From positions 69,133,687 through 69,197,686 of the forward strand of contig NC_088206.1 of the NCBI RefSeq assembly GCF_037126465.1: a DNA stretch of 64,000 nt, in the 5' to 3' direction. A model generated the notes under the pieces. The model had not been told where the DNA came from, did not search any database, and saw only the letters and a list, made by a program, of their open reading frames with translations. Of the stretch, positions 47,195 to 60,029 are shown piece after piece. Each line of letters opens with the position of its first letter. The stretch's first letter is position 1. Made by a program: the position numbers and the translations under genes. The DNA is from Ornithodoros turicata. Its lineage: Eukaryota > Arthropoda > Arachnida > Ixodida > Argasidae.

Positions 47195-47390
47195 AGCTAG
47201 GTGGTTGATGTCAAAGACTAGGAAGTTGTGAGTTCGAATCCTACCATCGATTGGGCTGTCCTGTCAACCCCCTCTCTCCTCCCTGTTGTCCTCTTTCCAT
47301 CTGCGTAAGTCTCAACGCCGCTAGCAGCCGCAGTTACTGCGCGGTGCTAAACCAGAACCAAAAAGAATTGTTATGCTGTGCAGCACGTGA
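47195..47390 (+). mobile_element. Old tRNA-SINE copy
   Basis: B-box-like gttcgaatcct at about 47233 and a SINE-like 3' part (ctctctcctccctgttgtcc, tttccatctgcg). The A-box is decayed. Confidence 0.5.
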
Positions 47391-48342
47391 ACGTCTGAAG
47401 AAAGGATGTTCGACGATTGATGTCGCTGCGCTCAGTATTTTTTGCAGACGACAACTTGTTTTTAGCGCTCGTGGCGCAGTAAAGTGTAATATAGCATAGA
47501 CAGTTTCTTTTTCTCGTTCCTACTTAATTTCTACTTGCCTTCAAACCTAAACCAGAACCGACCAATCATAAATGATGTACAAAGTGGAGCCACCTGTTGC
47601 CAGATGGCGAACTTTTTTTTTCCTTCATCCCCACGAGATTGACGGCGCTTTGGCGATGCCTAGAAGTAGGCTTAACGTTATGCGTATAGGCATATATCTC
47701 CTTTCAAGCCTTCCCAGCATCGCGTCAGGGATTTCCGCATGCCATCAGCGTTCCTTTAGGTGCCGTCGTCTGTTTCCGGTCCGTGGCGATTATTGGTCGT
47801 TTCTCGGCGCCATGTTCTTTTTTTTTTTTGCAGACGGTTCTCTTTCATTGAAAGGAAACGGAATGAGCGACTTATAAGGGCTTTGAAGGCTATACGGTGG
47901 AAGAGCTTCGGTGGATCGGCTTGGATTGGATTGGACGGGAAATGGGGTCTTTTTGCACAGTTTATAGCTTCTGCGATCCACGCTGATTTCAAGCCATTTT
48001 GTTTCGAAATAATTCGTATGGCTGCAGCGAGAGAAAAAAACGATTTGTTGAGTGCTATAGTCGCGTTCAACATATAGGAACGGCACGTTTAAGCCCCGCA
48101 CTACTGTTGTTCCTATTGGCTGCAATAGTTGCGATATCATCACTCTGCGACGCGGCAAGTATGCGCCGACACCCACCTGGTGGCGCTGCTGTATGATTTC
48201 TCCGACTGAGTAACACTGTGAGAATTGACGAAATACATTTCGTGCTGTTCTTGGGTTGAACACGGGTATGGGTTCATTTCGCCTATACCTATACGGATAT
48301 AGGTATAGGTTCGGTATATAGGCTTTAATTTCCCATCAGCCC

Positions 48343-48425
48343 TTGCGTACCCCAGGTGGCGCTTCATTTTTGAAGCGTGATGTGCGCAAGCTTACGCTTG
48401 TCCCTTCCTACAGTTGGCAGTACGA
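48343..48425 (-). repeat. Dispersed repeat, inverse of 3205-3302
   Basis: cccttgcgtaccccaggtgg, then cttacgcttgtcccttcct and acagttggcagtacg. Confidence 0.6.
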
Positions 48426-49916
48426 GGTATATCAGGTAGATTGGGACCTAGAAAATCATCACTAAAGGCAGCCGCATAGTTTATAAAAAACATGGAACGA
48501 TCCTCCGCGTTGGGGATCATCTCCAAATCATGTCACCCCTATGTACCTCTAAGTCCCGTGCAAATTACGTGCGTCATGCTTCCCAAACAACCTGCTCAGT
48601 GTTGCCAGCAGTGTTTGCATAGTGTCGTCGAAAATACTCTCCAATCTTTCTCAACGTACCTTTCCTTGGCACAAAGAAAATGCGCCTCCGGAAGAAACAA
48701 AATCAAAACTAAAACCGAAACTAAACGCTTTGCAGATCCATCACGAGTAGGCCTAGAGAGAGGTTAGTGAAGCACGGTCTCGCCTGCACAGAAAAGTCCT
48801 AGCACAAAAGACACCTGCCCTTGCACGCGACGTCTTTCCGCGGGGTCCAGCAGGATAACAAAAGAAAGCTCGCGTTTTCAATAAAGGTCTCCACTAGGGG
48901 CGCTGCACGGCTATGCTGCAGCAGGACAAAGACACGAGTCCCCCTGGCGACGCGGCTGGAAAACTAAAGAGAAGCACCACACGCTTTGTGCGAAAATAAA
49001 GAGCCATTTTTTACGTATACTTGTACTTCATATGCAGGAGAACTTTTGATCTTGTTTCCACCGTGCGGGTTTGCGGTTCCCCCCTTTTTAATTCGAAACC
49101 TTTTCGTCGCAGACGACATTGAAAAGCAGGAAATTAGCGACATTAACCGGGACGACAAAAAAAAAAAAGCGAAAGAAAAGGAAAAAAAGGAAGGTTGCCA
49201 TCTTTAGGGCATGGCAAAATCTAATATCCGTCTTTTCTGTATCATGAAGGAAGCCGTTATTAATTAGCTGATCTATATTTTTATCTTTTTCATAGGAGAT
49301 GATGACTACGTTAGTTTTACTTGGAAGCACATCGTATGATAGAAAGTGGGAGGCCAGTTTCCTGCTTTCATGAATGAGGGATTGTAACCGCTTTGATGTT
49401 GTTACCCTGATAATAAAACAGTACAGACGCAGTGCGGGTAAATCCGCACTCTACCCGCAACCCGCAGCGTCACTCAATTCCTACCCGCAAACACCAGAAC
49501 CGCGAAACTAATAATAAAAGAGAAAGCGAGTGGCTTGGGACTAACGTCTCCATTTTTCTTTTTTCAATCAATCAATCAATCAGAGAACGACATAATGGTG
49601 GTTAGTTCTGAGCGTGCCATGCGGTTAAGTTTTAAAGTGTTTAGAGTCTGCGAGGTAAAACGACTGACGTGGTAACAGCTAGCCCAATCTGGCCGCGATG
49701 TTGTGAGATGATCAGGAAGTGTGTTTCTGTGTAGAGTTGACTTGGAAGAAACGAGAAGAATTTCTACGAGGGCGTACTGTTTCGCTTAATGTTCGATGTA
49801 TTGTCAGCTACTTAAGTACCAGCCAAAGGTGGTCTGATGCGAGGACCATGTGATATGCGAAAAATATTACTTTTGTGGCTGTTGCTCTCCACGAAATAGC
49901 GGAAAATGCCAAAATT
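48426..49916. other. Intergenic, no gene seen
   Basis: One exact 9-mer motif at 49109-49117, an A run near 49158 and an (AATC)n tract near 49566. No gene. Confidence 0.4.
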
Positions 49917-49929
49917 AATGAGCCAATTA

Positions 49930-50583
49930 CAGAGCACATCAGAAGCGTGCGTCACGACCCATATATTTCACCAAGTCCGACGTTATAGGGCCATGCTGAC
50001 TGCTTTGTGTCGCCAACTGGCTCAGGCACAGTGGCCCTCTGGCGGGGCTGGCGTCTCTCTGCTATACACCTCGTTGACCCGGAGCTTGCCTCTACTTTCC
50101 CGACATCGTTCCCTATAGGCCGTTTGCGTCACTTTACCACCGGCACCGCCTCAACGTGCCCTACAGCCGACGTCTTCTTCACAATCTTGTAAAGGTTGAT
50201 CCATCCAGTTGTGGCACCTGTGGTACTGTTGAGGGCACCGAACATATCTTATTATCCTGTCCACGGTATCAGCAGCACAGACAATCTCTACAAGCTTCCT
50301 TAGCTCGGCTGGAATGCAGACCATTTGATGTCGTTAAGTTTCTGGGCCCTTGGACACCCGACCATCAGTTTCACGCCATGCAGGCGTTTGTGTAATTTTG
50401 TGCAGACTCCAAGTTGGTGGACAGCGTGTGTGAGTGAGTGACTGAGAGTCTTTGTCACTCATTGGTTTTATCTTTTATTGTAGATAGCCATTTGTGTTTT
50501 TCTAAGTGATCTGGAGTAGCCGGCTCTCGTAATGAGTGCCTATTTCTCAATTTTTTTCTTTTCTTATCAACTCAACTCAACCC
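49930..50583 (+). mobile_element. 5'-truncated non-LTR retrotransposon with target duplication
   Basis: The frame at 50156-50395 encodes CGTCGTVEGTEHILLSCPRY and then RPFDVVKFLGPW, the C-terminal Cys/His motif and end typical of a tick-type LINE ORF2. It ends in a tcaactcaactcaa tail. Identical 13-bp flanks aatgagccaatta lie at 49917-49929 and 50584-50596. A frameshift near 50140 breaks the upstream part. Confidence 0.8.
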
Positions 50584-51030
50584 AATGAGCCAATTAGGAT
50601 GACAAAAGGTTTGTTTAGTTGTCGCCCGTATTACCGTTTACTTGCATTACCCGCGGACGCAACGTGGGTACACCCGCATTTTACCTGCAAATCACAAAAC
50701 TGCGCGGGTAACCGCGGACATGCCCGCAGCCACGCTCACCTATAAACAACCTGCAACCCTACGTCATTGATTACGTAACGCCACCGCGCAAAGCGTGCTG
50801 GTGGGCACTATCAGCTTTATCAGCCTATCAGAGGGCGCGCTTTTCCCGCTTCTTGCCAACCACAGCAAAATATAACCTGGAACCGGTCTTCTCGTGACGT
50901 CACATTGTCGGCGACAATAAAACAACCAGGAGGACACTCTAGGCTTATAGTTATTTGGTCTTACTTCCAGTATTCGTAGTCACACTGGTAGCCATGGGCA
51001 GTCTTAAACGACCATTGAAACGACATTCGC

Positions 51031-51130
51031 GTAGCGCCATCTAGCGTGTAACGTATTAACTTCTCAAAGTGCATTGGATCCAATGCTTCCTGACAGGTTG
51101 ACATGTTAGACGCTAGGTGGCGCTGCGCGC
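51031..51130. repeat. Short inverted repeat with two CTCF-like cores
   Basis: gtagcgccatctagcgtgta faces gttagacgctaggtggcgct across about 55 bp. Each arm contains one AGRTGGCGC-type core, in opposite orientation. Confidence 0.65.
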
Positions 51131-52767
51131 ATGTTCCACTGCCATTGTTTTTCTATTATCATTGAAGTCTGCCTGTGCAGTAGGGGAAAAACTATTACTA
51201 TCAGTATTTATTCCAACTACCTTTTCTATAAACATTACATAGTTTTTGAAGTTCGGAACGCAGACACATTTTCGAAACGCTACACTGTGTACCGTGCGCG
51301 TTTGTCTGTTTGTAGTGTGCTTTTAGGCTCGTTTTTCAGTCCAAGGTCAATCTTTTAGTCCCCCATTCGGTTCGCTTGTTCGAACATTATACAGCTGCAG
51401 GACACGTGAAACAAAAGACGATGATTCTCTCTCACTCTCTCTTTCAGAAAGATGAACTCGTTTTCCACCAAATTAGAGTTTGAAAGAGGAAAATCCTTTC
51501 AGCCGAACCTCGGTTTTTCGAATGTAAAAAAAAAAAAAAATAATAATAGAAGAATACGCGCACACACACACATTTATAAGAGAGCGAGATAAACTTTTAA
51601 AAAATAGAAAAAGTTCCATGCTCTACGCGAATCTCATCGTCTTCAATTCTGTCATTCTTGAAGTCTTTTTTTTTTTTTTCTTCTCCTCCATACTTGATTT
51701 TCCTTTGACGAAGATAAAGGCGATGCCCTTCTTAAGCTGCAAGTTCGAATAGTCCGTTCCTTCGCTTTCTTTCTTTCTTTTTTCCTTTTATTTCGGTTTT
51801 TATTCGGAGCGCACTACGCTGCGATTGGTTTTGCTACACTGTCTGTGTTTTCTCCGTTTGAGAGTCTTTAGTAATATTGTAATACTACATGTGTATCTTC
51901 AGGAACGGGGCGTTTATACCCTGTTTCGAACGCTCCGTATCTGGTTTCTTGATTCGACTGCTCCTAAAAGGGGAAAAAAATTATGCAATTTCAAAACATG
52001 GAGAATACGTACTGTTCCAAAGTATAGCAAAAGTAGTACAAATTCAAGCCCATCTTAAAAGGAAACGAAGCCGAAGGAACTGTTTTCCCTAGCTATGCTC
52101 GCGGAATATTTGATGCAAATAAGAAGCAGCGGCTTCTCAAGCGTGGGAGTTGAACGTTCCTGTTTTGGATTTTAGAAGAGATGAATATATACCTTGGAAA
52201 AGAACAACCGTCGTCGTTCAATAGACTAGTTCAGAAAATCCCAGAGTGCTTAGCGTCGCTTTGAACTGTGGGAGTTTATTAATACGAAAGAAACGGGTGG
52301 CCTCCAAACTGTACCGATTTCTCCCCTGCCGGTCCACTGTCCGCGACGTGTCAAGGTCCGCGAAAGCGAAATGTTAAGCGGTAAACGCAGACGACGAATT
52401 CTCGACGGAAAACCGGCCACCGTCACCGTTTTTCCGGTGACCCGACGCGAGCAATGGGAACTTCACCGATTTCGATCCTGACGACAGCGGTGGACAGAAA
52501 AATCCGGCGAACAGCGGAAGCGGCTGCTCGAGGGCAGCCAATTGGACCGCACCACGCGCCACCGTTCCACGAGCGGACGTTGCGGGCATTACGGATGCCC
52601 GTATGACAAACTTGGGACTGGGAAGCACGTTGTCGCCCGGCCGCTGCTGTCTCAGGGCGCTCTTGCTTCGCGAAAATGCTTTGACCGCAAGAACTTCTTC
52701 TGTGTGCCTCTACATATACTTTTCTATGTGTAGCAAAATATTTATAATTTAATTTGAAGTCATAATT
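51131..52767. other. Intergenic, no gene seen
   Basis: A run near 51527, T/C-rich tracts and an exact 9-mer motif at 52387-52395. No gene. Confidence 0.4.
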
Positions 52768-53248
52768 CAGGTCCCCCAAGGTCGCCATTTTCCCATGTAT
52801 TTGTTCCTATCCCGATGCGTGCAATACCGGAGGCCGCCCTTAGATACCCCATTGTTACCAGACGTTGGCTTGCGGGGATTGTAGCGCGCTAAAGATCCAG
52901 TTGAAGCACAATCCAAGCCAGGTCAAGTCACCGAAGGAGAAATGGACGACTGCAGCGCCTGCGGCGCCTGGTACGACAGGTACGCTATGTGATGCACGCA
53001 GCCGTGCACTAGATCCTTCCGATCGCTCAACACGTTTAAAAACGGGACCAAAAAGTGAAACACGACACAGAAAGTTGTTATACGCGTTTTATTTGGACAT
53101 ATAAAGACTAGATTCATTCGCAGAAACAACAAAAACATTTTGCCACTAAACTTAGCGCGCTGAAGTGATCCGGAACGGCAACAGTGGGGTACCTAGTGGC
53201 GGCCTTCTTCGTTGCAACGCTTTTTCCGAGGTGAGTTTGGGGGACCTG
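52768..53248 (+). mobile_element. Non-autonomous hAT-like element, copy 3
   Basis: 481 bp, same ends as copy 1 and very similar throughout. Perfect 8-bp duplication tcataatt (52760-52767, 53249-53256). Confidence 0.9.
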
Positions 53249-53256
53249 TCATAATT

Positions 53257-54313
53257 TAAGACGGACTAACGAAACGCCCGCTAGGGGGCCACCGTCCGCC
53301 GCGGTGGAAATCTGTGCATGCGGTTCGTCCCGCCGTTTTTCCGTCGAGTTGTCGTGCCGGTGGGAAAGTTGGCCGTTTTTTTCCGTCGACAAATCGTCGA
53401 ATGCGGTTACCGCTTGAAGGATTATTCTTCGTTCCCCCCGCTCAGCAAGCGCCCAGCATGCAATGCGTGCGCAAAGAGCACTGGGAATTTGCTGAACTCG
53501 GTTGACGGTTCCAGTTAATTGTTCCGCGTTGCGCTGCAGTGTCTTCCGTGACTAGTTACAGGTCTTCGTAATGGCTACTTCCAGCTCCAACCAACCGAAA
53601 CTAATCAAGAATGACGCCTTCCAGTTCCAAGACTAGGCAAACTTTCTCCATGTAAGATGCACCTTCTGTACGAAGCCCTTTTCAATACGAACTGCAGGCT
53701 ATTTCAGTCAGTTCTCTCCGGGGATTTTGTATAACACCCCGCGGATTAACAAACCCTAGAGCTGAGAAGGAACTTTTTTCCCAAACAGAAAGCCGACTCG
53801 CAGTGATCCCCTATATATTTAGAACTTGGCGCTTCACAACAGCACGTGGAAGGTCTACGCGGTACCACTGAGAGAGAGAGAGTTGTTGTTTACGAATAAG
53901 CTCATCAGTTGATGGCGGAGCAAGTCACCGTCGCGTGTCTCTCAAAGTTGTGTTTGTAAAAGTTATCGATTAGTATCGAAAGTATTAGACCAATACGGAC
54001 ATGTTCGGCGTCGTTTCACGGACAGTTGGCCAAGTTTCTTTTCCGAAAACAGCAAGCACATTAAAACGGGTTTTTAGGATTCGCACTCCCTCTGCAGCTG
54101 AGGAAGTCCCAGCGATAGCAACATCACGATGACGTAAGCCAAGCAAACCAATGGGAGCGTAGCGCGGGCGATCGTCTCCCTAGCTCGTCTGCTTCGCGTT
54201 CGCACCGCGATATACAAAGTGAAAAGACCTCGGGAAATACGCAGACTTTCGCTTACCAGTGTGTTACGCTCCTGGCTGTACGAACACGACCGACGCTAAC
54301 CTAGGAGTGACAT
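53257..54313. other. Intergenic, no gene seen
   Basis: A short (GA)n near 53872 is all I recognise. Confidence 0.4.
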
Positions 54314-54597
54314 TCCACAAGTGGCATAGCAGTAAAGATGGCGGCTTTTCTCGCTGAGAGTGGGAGGTGCCGTGGGTTCGAACCCCCCCCCCCCCGCCGG
54401 CTGTGCTGCATGGGGTTTTCCCTGGCTTTTCCGGCAGATTTTCCAGACGAATGTCGGCACAGTTCCCTGTGAAGTCGGCCCAGGACGCATACTAATCCCA
54501 CGCTGTCCCCCACTCGTTCCTGCTGTCCTCTCTCCATCTGTCCACGGCTATACGCCGATCATAGCCACAGTCGTTTCGCGGCGCTGACATGGAATTA
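54314..54597 (+). mobile_element. tRNA-derived SINE
   Basis: A-box region agtggcatagcag, B-box ggttcgaacccc (extended into a C run), body ggggttttccctggctttt, gacgaatgtcggcacagtt and tgaagtcggcccaggacgc. Followed by an A run. Confidence 0.75.
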
Positions 54598-54674
54598 CAA
54601 AAAAAACAAGCCGATCGCAAACTCTCTGCGACCTGCAGACGCCCTCCCATATGATTGATGGCAGTTGTAGAAAA

Positions 54675-54763
54675 GGCGCCTCCTGTGGGATTCGAACTCG
54701 CAACTTCTGATTACCGGTCAGAGATGCTTCCAATGGAGCGCATGCGCATGACCTTGAGGCGCC
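54675..54763 (-). repeat. tRNA-like sequence, possible SINE head
   Basis: Perfect 8-bp terminal pairing GGCGCCTC/GAGGCGCC, anticodon-like stem TCTGA/TCAGA around CCGGTAA, and a B-box-like gttcgaatccc. At 89 nt with an overlong D region it is not a normal tRNA. Its anticodon and T-arm part resembles the cloverleaf at 29836. Confidence 0.5.
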
Positions 54764-54799
54764 CGAGAGGGTTATCCCCGTCTTCACTAGATGGCGCAG

Positions 54800-56924
54800 T
54801 ATGGGGACGACAGAAGTGGGGACCAGTGGTGAGACCGCACGAACGGCGCCAGCTCGTCGGTCCCACTCCAGACCGGTTTTTGGTCCTTTGTGCTAACCAC
54901 GTGGATCTGTTTTGAGGCGCTCCGAGCGTGGTTCGCTGGACAGCCGCTAGGATATGACGCGTATGTGAAAAAGGTTCATTGAACGGTAGCAGTCGAAGGA
55001 GAGGCACCGGCAGTGGGATTCCCTCCCATACGCGCGCCGGTCGCCAAAGGTCCTCCGGCCCCTCCCTGATTGGACTTGTCCGCGCAAGAGTGCGCTCCCT
55101 GATTGGCCGTGCCCGAATGACGTGTTCTCCGATTTCCAGAGAGGGAATTCCGGCGTACTCTCAACATGCGTCTCCTGCTCTCGTCACGCATTACATCAAA
55201 ATTGCACAGAAACTACTACACTACGTCGCGTCAGATTTCGGTGTTATTATCAGTGACGAACGAGGATTTTTGGAAACGGTCGTTAGAAATGTACATTGCT
55301 TATTAGGTGGGATGGGTGTCAACATACACATTCTCAACCTTGGTTGCCTTGATAAATTTCTGCTAAAGCCCGTGTAGAACCAGGAGCTACGAGGAGAATG
55401 GAAAACCGAATCACAATAAAAAGCCTCGGATGTATGAAAGAGATATACTGCAGACATAAACTTGCGACAAACTCGTTTAAACCACATCGGACGGTAACTC
55501 TCCCACGACTGCAAACGTAAGAGACAAAATATGATTAAATTACGGCTCCAGCTTTAAAGTATTCGGTATGCTAGTGGTGTGTGTCTTCCTGCGCTGTTCC
55601 TGCTGATGAGCGATAAAACGAACGTACACACACATTTTTGTTTTTGACCACGTAGTACCGTTATCCACCTCCAGGGGGCGTCCTAAAACAACACGCAAAC
55701 ACGTAACCCAGAGTCGTAACCCTCACACCAGTTCGCGTACGGCCTTGACAGAAATCCGACGCTTTAACCTCGAGAGAGCAGCTTTAGGAACGCACACGGG
55801 AACCATAACCTCCCACAGGCCAACGCATTTACGACATTTTACGGCACCGCTACAAAATGAGGTAGCGATCAATAAACGGAGAGGATATGCGTCGTCTGCT
55901 TACTTACGGTATTCGGAGACGAACCGTCCGTCAGGCTCGGCTCGGCTCGGCTCGGCTTCGATCGATGCTCGAGGAACGAGGCTTTAAGTGGCTTTGTTTT
56001 TGCAGTGTTTTATTAGAATGATTACACGGTGGCAGAAGCGTAAGGTATTACGCTGAGATAGCAGGGAAAGGAAGTTAATTAGCAGACGAGCCGCTCGGTG
56101 ATTATCGAACTACTCCTACTTTATGCTGCTACTTGCTGAGTGCTCTTATTACGCTGAAAAATGAACGGGGGCTGAATTTTAATCGCAGCGGTGTACTTAA
56201 ATCACCCTTTTTTTTACTTAAAAAAAAACTCTCTCTTTCCTTTCCTTGCTTCGGGAGCTTAATGATTGTGCTGCGTTTGCAAATGTTGCTTCAGGAAGGG
56301 CTTGTGCTGTTCATATTTCTATGAAAGCACGTTCTCAAGTAGATTCTAAGTCGACGAATAATTTTACGGCCGGAGAAAACTTTGCGTCTCGCGTTTTGCA
56401 CTTGCGCTTAGTGCGTCTCCTGGAATGTGCATATAACATGCATGCTGATGAAGACGACATTGTTCAGAGTGCTATGCAGACAACATCTGCTTAGCGGGTT
56501 TCTGTTCCTGCTCCTTCGTATCAAGTTGTTGTAGTCTCTCTGACTCTCTTTTTTCCGTACAGCTTATATTGATTTCTTGAGTCATCACAGGGAATGATAA
56601 TGTGCACACAGGCAGTAAATTTCGACTACCCACAAACATATATGTTACAAATGCGATACGACCAATAGAGAACAATTTAGACGGCCTTAATGTCGTGTGA
56701 TCTAAGTTATCGTACACAAAATATGTAACTAACTTATTACGGAACTATAGAAGCCGCCAGATGTTGGAATAACTAATGCATCATACTAAGAGCAAGAAAG
56801 CACTGGGAAATGTACTTAGAAAGTAGATGGCTCTCAATAACTTTTTTAAATTCTGCCGCGTAAGCACTTTTTTTAAATTAGCGCCGCGAAGCAACTGTGA
56901 CTATGAACGGCGCACAGATATGGA
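54800..56924. other. Intergenic, no gene seen
   Basis: A short GGCTC tandem (about 55938-55958), an exact 9-mer motif at 55891-55899 and a one-mismatch copy at 56082. No gene. Confidence 0.4.
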
Positions 56925-57146
56925 CGGATGGAGAGAGGACAGCATGCAGCAAGGAGTGGGGACAGAGGTGTTAATATGCGTCCTGGACCGACTTCGCAGG
57001 GAACCGTACCGACATTCGTCTGGAACGTCTGTCAGAAAACACAGGGAAAACCTCAGGCATCATAGGCATGGCGGGGGTTCGAACCGCGTCACCTCCCAGT
57101 GTCAGCATGGAAGTCGACAATGCTAACCACTATGCCACTGGAGCTT
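56925..57146 (-). mobile_element. tRNA-derived SINE, minus strand
   Basis: On the minus strand: head agctccagtggcatagtgg, B-box GGTTCGAACCC, then the body in reversed order down to the tccatccgtcc end. The same family as the SINE at 54314. Confidence 0.75.
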
Positions 57147-57380
57147 TTTATTTTTATTTATTTTTTTCAAACTTCGAATTATGGTTCATGGTGCTACGTA
57201 CAAGACTGACACGAATAATAATACAGTGATACAATATTTACATTATGTACATGTCATTGAAAACTGCTGCACATAACATGATACGGCGGCAAAATGAGAA
57301 ACTAAAGCAAACTTCACAACAACCCAAACGCCGCGAAACCTCCCAAACACAAAACCTCGAATGAACAAGGTACCAAGATT

Positions 57381-57540
57381 CGGCATGGTGGCATGGTGGC
57401 AGCATAGCCGAAACGTCGCAGTTACAGGTTGCCAACGGGAAGACAGATTACATTTATTTATTTATTTATACCCAAAAGGCCTATAGGGGCTTAACCCATG
57501 TATATGCCATGGGAGCAGGTGTCACTAACTCTGTTAAAGC
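57381..57540 (-). mobile_element. Retroelement tail, uninterrupted (empty-site) copy
   Basis: cggcatggtggcatggtggc, then gccgaaacgtcgcagttac, a TTTA-rich tract and cccaaaaggcctataggggc. The middle part (cgaaacgtc context) resembles Penelope-like tails; the last part resembles an L2-type 3' end. The same sequence at 59181-59880 is interrupted by a MITE. Confidence 0.6.
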
Positions 57541-58029
57541 AGGATGTGTGAATAATCGAATTATCAGTTTATAATTGCCCTCAAGAAATTATCCAGAAAG
57601 ATTCACACAGATATATCCGTCTACAGCAACAAAACAACAACAACTTTATTTTGACTTTGGAGGGTGGGGAAGTTCATCACCAGAGGCGACACTTACAACA
57701 AAAAAATCTTACGGCTGTATCCCAGAAATCGGATTGTACCTGAGACCCGCTAAAACGAGAGCTATCCGAGAAAGAAAGAAGGCAACACTGGTTTCTCTTC
57801 GTCGTGTGCAAGCTTGAACGAAGTCGTCTGCTTCGAAGCTACATGTCAATTTGGCCCGCAGTGTGCTCCGGTTAAGAGTCTCGCGCGCGCAAAGCTTGTT
57901 TCGCCCCCTGCGGCGCTTGGCTTAACGAAGGCTGCCTCGACCGCATTCGTATGTGGCCGAATTAGTTGGGTGTCGACGGTACACGGCCGAGAGGCGTATT
58001 TCCTACGGTACGACAGACGAGTTTTCTGA

Positions 58030-58415
58030 GTCTCGGAGAAGCGTCTTCTATCGCGATACCGATACTCGTTGCTTCAGTAAAAAGTAGCGAAATACCGATA
58101 TCGATACTTCCTTTTAAAGGTAACGGAGTACCGCTACCGTTATTACAAAAAAGGAGTAAAGGCGTTACTTGATACGTGACACTTTTGCTGAAAATCCTAA
58201 GTTGCATGAAATCTGCAACATCGAAATCTCGCTTACGTATACGTGAGCACTCAATTTGTATTTCGTATGCGTACCGAGATCGCGTAACAATAAATTAGCA
58301 ACGGAAATACTTTTCCGATACCGATTTTTAAAAAAATTCGCTATCCGCACTTGGATACGAAGAAAAAAAAGTATCGATTAGGGATTACGGTAACGGCATG
58401 ACGTACACCACTGTT
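58030..58415. repeat. Inverted module array (accgatatcgatac/ggtaacgg)
   Basis: Repeated gataccgatact, taccgctaccgtta and ggattacggtaacggcatg modules in both orientations, similar in style to 4572-5248. Borders not determined. Confidence 0.4.
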
Positions 58416-59256
58416 CGAGGGTTTATGTCTCACCAAATATGACACGCAGAAAAATATTCATGTTTGTCCTCAGCACTCTGGCGTGCAGTACAATGCGTGT
58501 ATCATGTAATGATCCTAACAGCCCTTTTAATTTCCATTGATTAAACGTTCCATACGGCACTTGCGCTACAACGTAGAAGAACAAAATATTGAAGTTATCC
58601 TCCCGCAGCAACAGAGGAGCGTCGCATGAGAAGGCAGACTTCTGTGTTCCCCCATGCTCCGCATATATGCCATGCCAGCACGTACTTATGCTTAGAAACA
58701 TTCTAATGCAAACAGTATTACGTGGCATTACAAGACCCTCGGAGAATTTGCGTGCGCAAGACTGCGCTGGAAGAAACATGTTTTGCCAAGCCCTGCAAGA
58801 ATTTACTTTCAGGCTCTCCTAGCGATGACCCCTTCCCCCCCTCGTACACTTTGGATGCGACGCACTGTCAGGGAACGAGAACAGCTCTGCCAGCATCTTA
58901 AGACGGAGAGTACTTCCGGAAAAAAAAAAAAAAAAAAAAAGACGGGTCGCTTCTCTGCACAACACGCGTGTGATGTGGTGAGGCCCAACCTGGTATTCCA
59001 CGGGGATGAGCGCGCAATTAGAGTAATTAGAAACTCGATGTCGCGCACACACGATGTTGTCAAGGCGGAGGATATGCGGTGTGTGCAAGAGGTGAACCCA
59101 CACGGAAATGAGGTGAAACCAGCAGGGGACGCTTGGCGGCGCTAGTGGATGGGCCGAATTAAAGATGTGGCGAAGGTTTTCGGCATGGTGGCATGGTGGC
59201 AGCATAGCCGAAACGTCACAGTTACAGGTTGCCAACGGGAAGACAGATTACATTTA

Positions 59257-59820
59257 CCCGTAATTTCACGCGTATTAGCCGCGGCTTAGACGCGATTTTT
59301 TTTTTCTCATGGGCGCTGTGCGGCTTATCCACTGGTGCGGCTTATCTGATGACTTTTTTTTTTTCAGGTATTTTCCCCATACACTGATTTTAACGAAAGG
59401 GATGACAGTGTCTCTGGAATAGCACTGCCCTGCTGATGCACGAACAGTGCCTCACAGGGATGGGTCCACATTCGAGTAGATTGCCCCCATGCAGCTTTAA
59501 CGAAAGTGGTGACAGTGATTCATGCCTTCTGGAAGACCACTGACCCATCAATACATGAAATGCGCCCAACAAGGGCACAATCCGATCTTGGTAGAACTCT
59601 AGAACTGACCTCCTTTGTTGTAGACTATGCCGATCCCGGAGTATGGACCACAGGGTTTATGGCATTACTCTATGGTCTCCTTTGTCGCACATAGGAGTCG
59701 TCTCGTATTGCCCGCGGCTTATCTGCGAGTGCGGCTTATCTGCCGGAAAATTTTCAAAACGTTCCTAAAAACGCGTCCTGCGGCTTATCTGCGGTGCGGC
59801 TTATATGCGTGAAAATACGG
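59257..59820. mobile_element. TA-flanked MITE with 'gcggcttat' repeats, copy 2
   Basis: 564 bp, inverse of 17472-18007, bordered by TA (59255-59256, 59821-59822). The host sequence on both sides joins to match the uninterrupted copy at 57381-57500, which fixes the borders. Confidence 0.85.
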
Positions 59821-60029
59821 TATTTATTTATTTATAACCCAAAAGGCCTATAGGGGCTTAACCCATATATATATGGGCGTTATATGCAAAAATATAATTT
59901 TTGACTGTCTCGTTAGTTTTTTTTTAAATACTTCTTACAGTGCCTTTATGTCAAATACGTTTCGCACATGAGCGGAATAGGGGAGAGGGTACGTCATCAC
60001 CTGGTATGCTTTCTGTACGTTTTCTGCCA

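Noticed and set aside
52374..52788. Minus-strand frames of about 84 and 121 codons
   Set aside because: They run into the hAT-like element at 52768 and show no recognisable domain.
54675..54763. Functional tRNA gene
   Set aside because: 89 nt with an overlong D region and mismatched T stem. Better seen as a tRNA-like SINE head.
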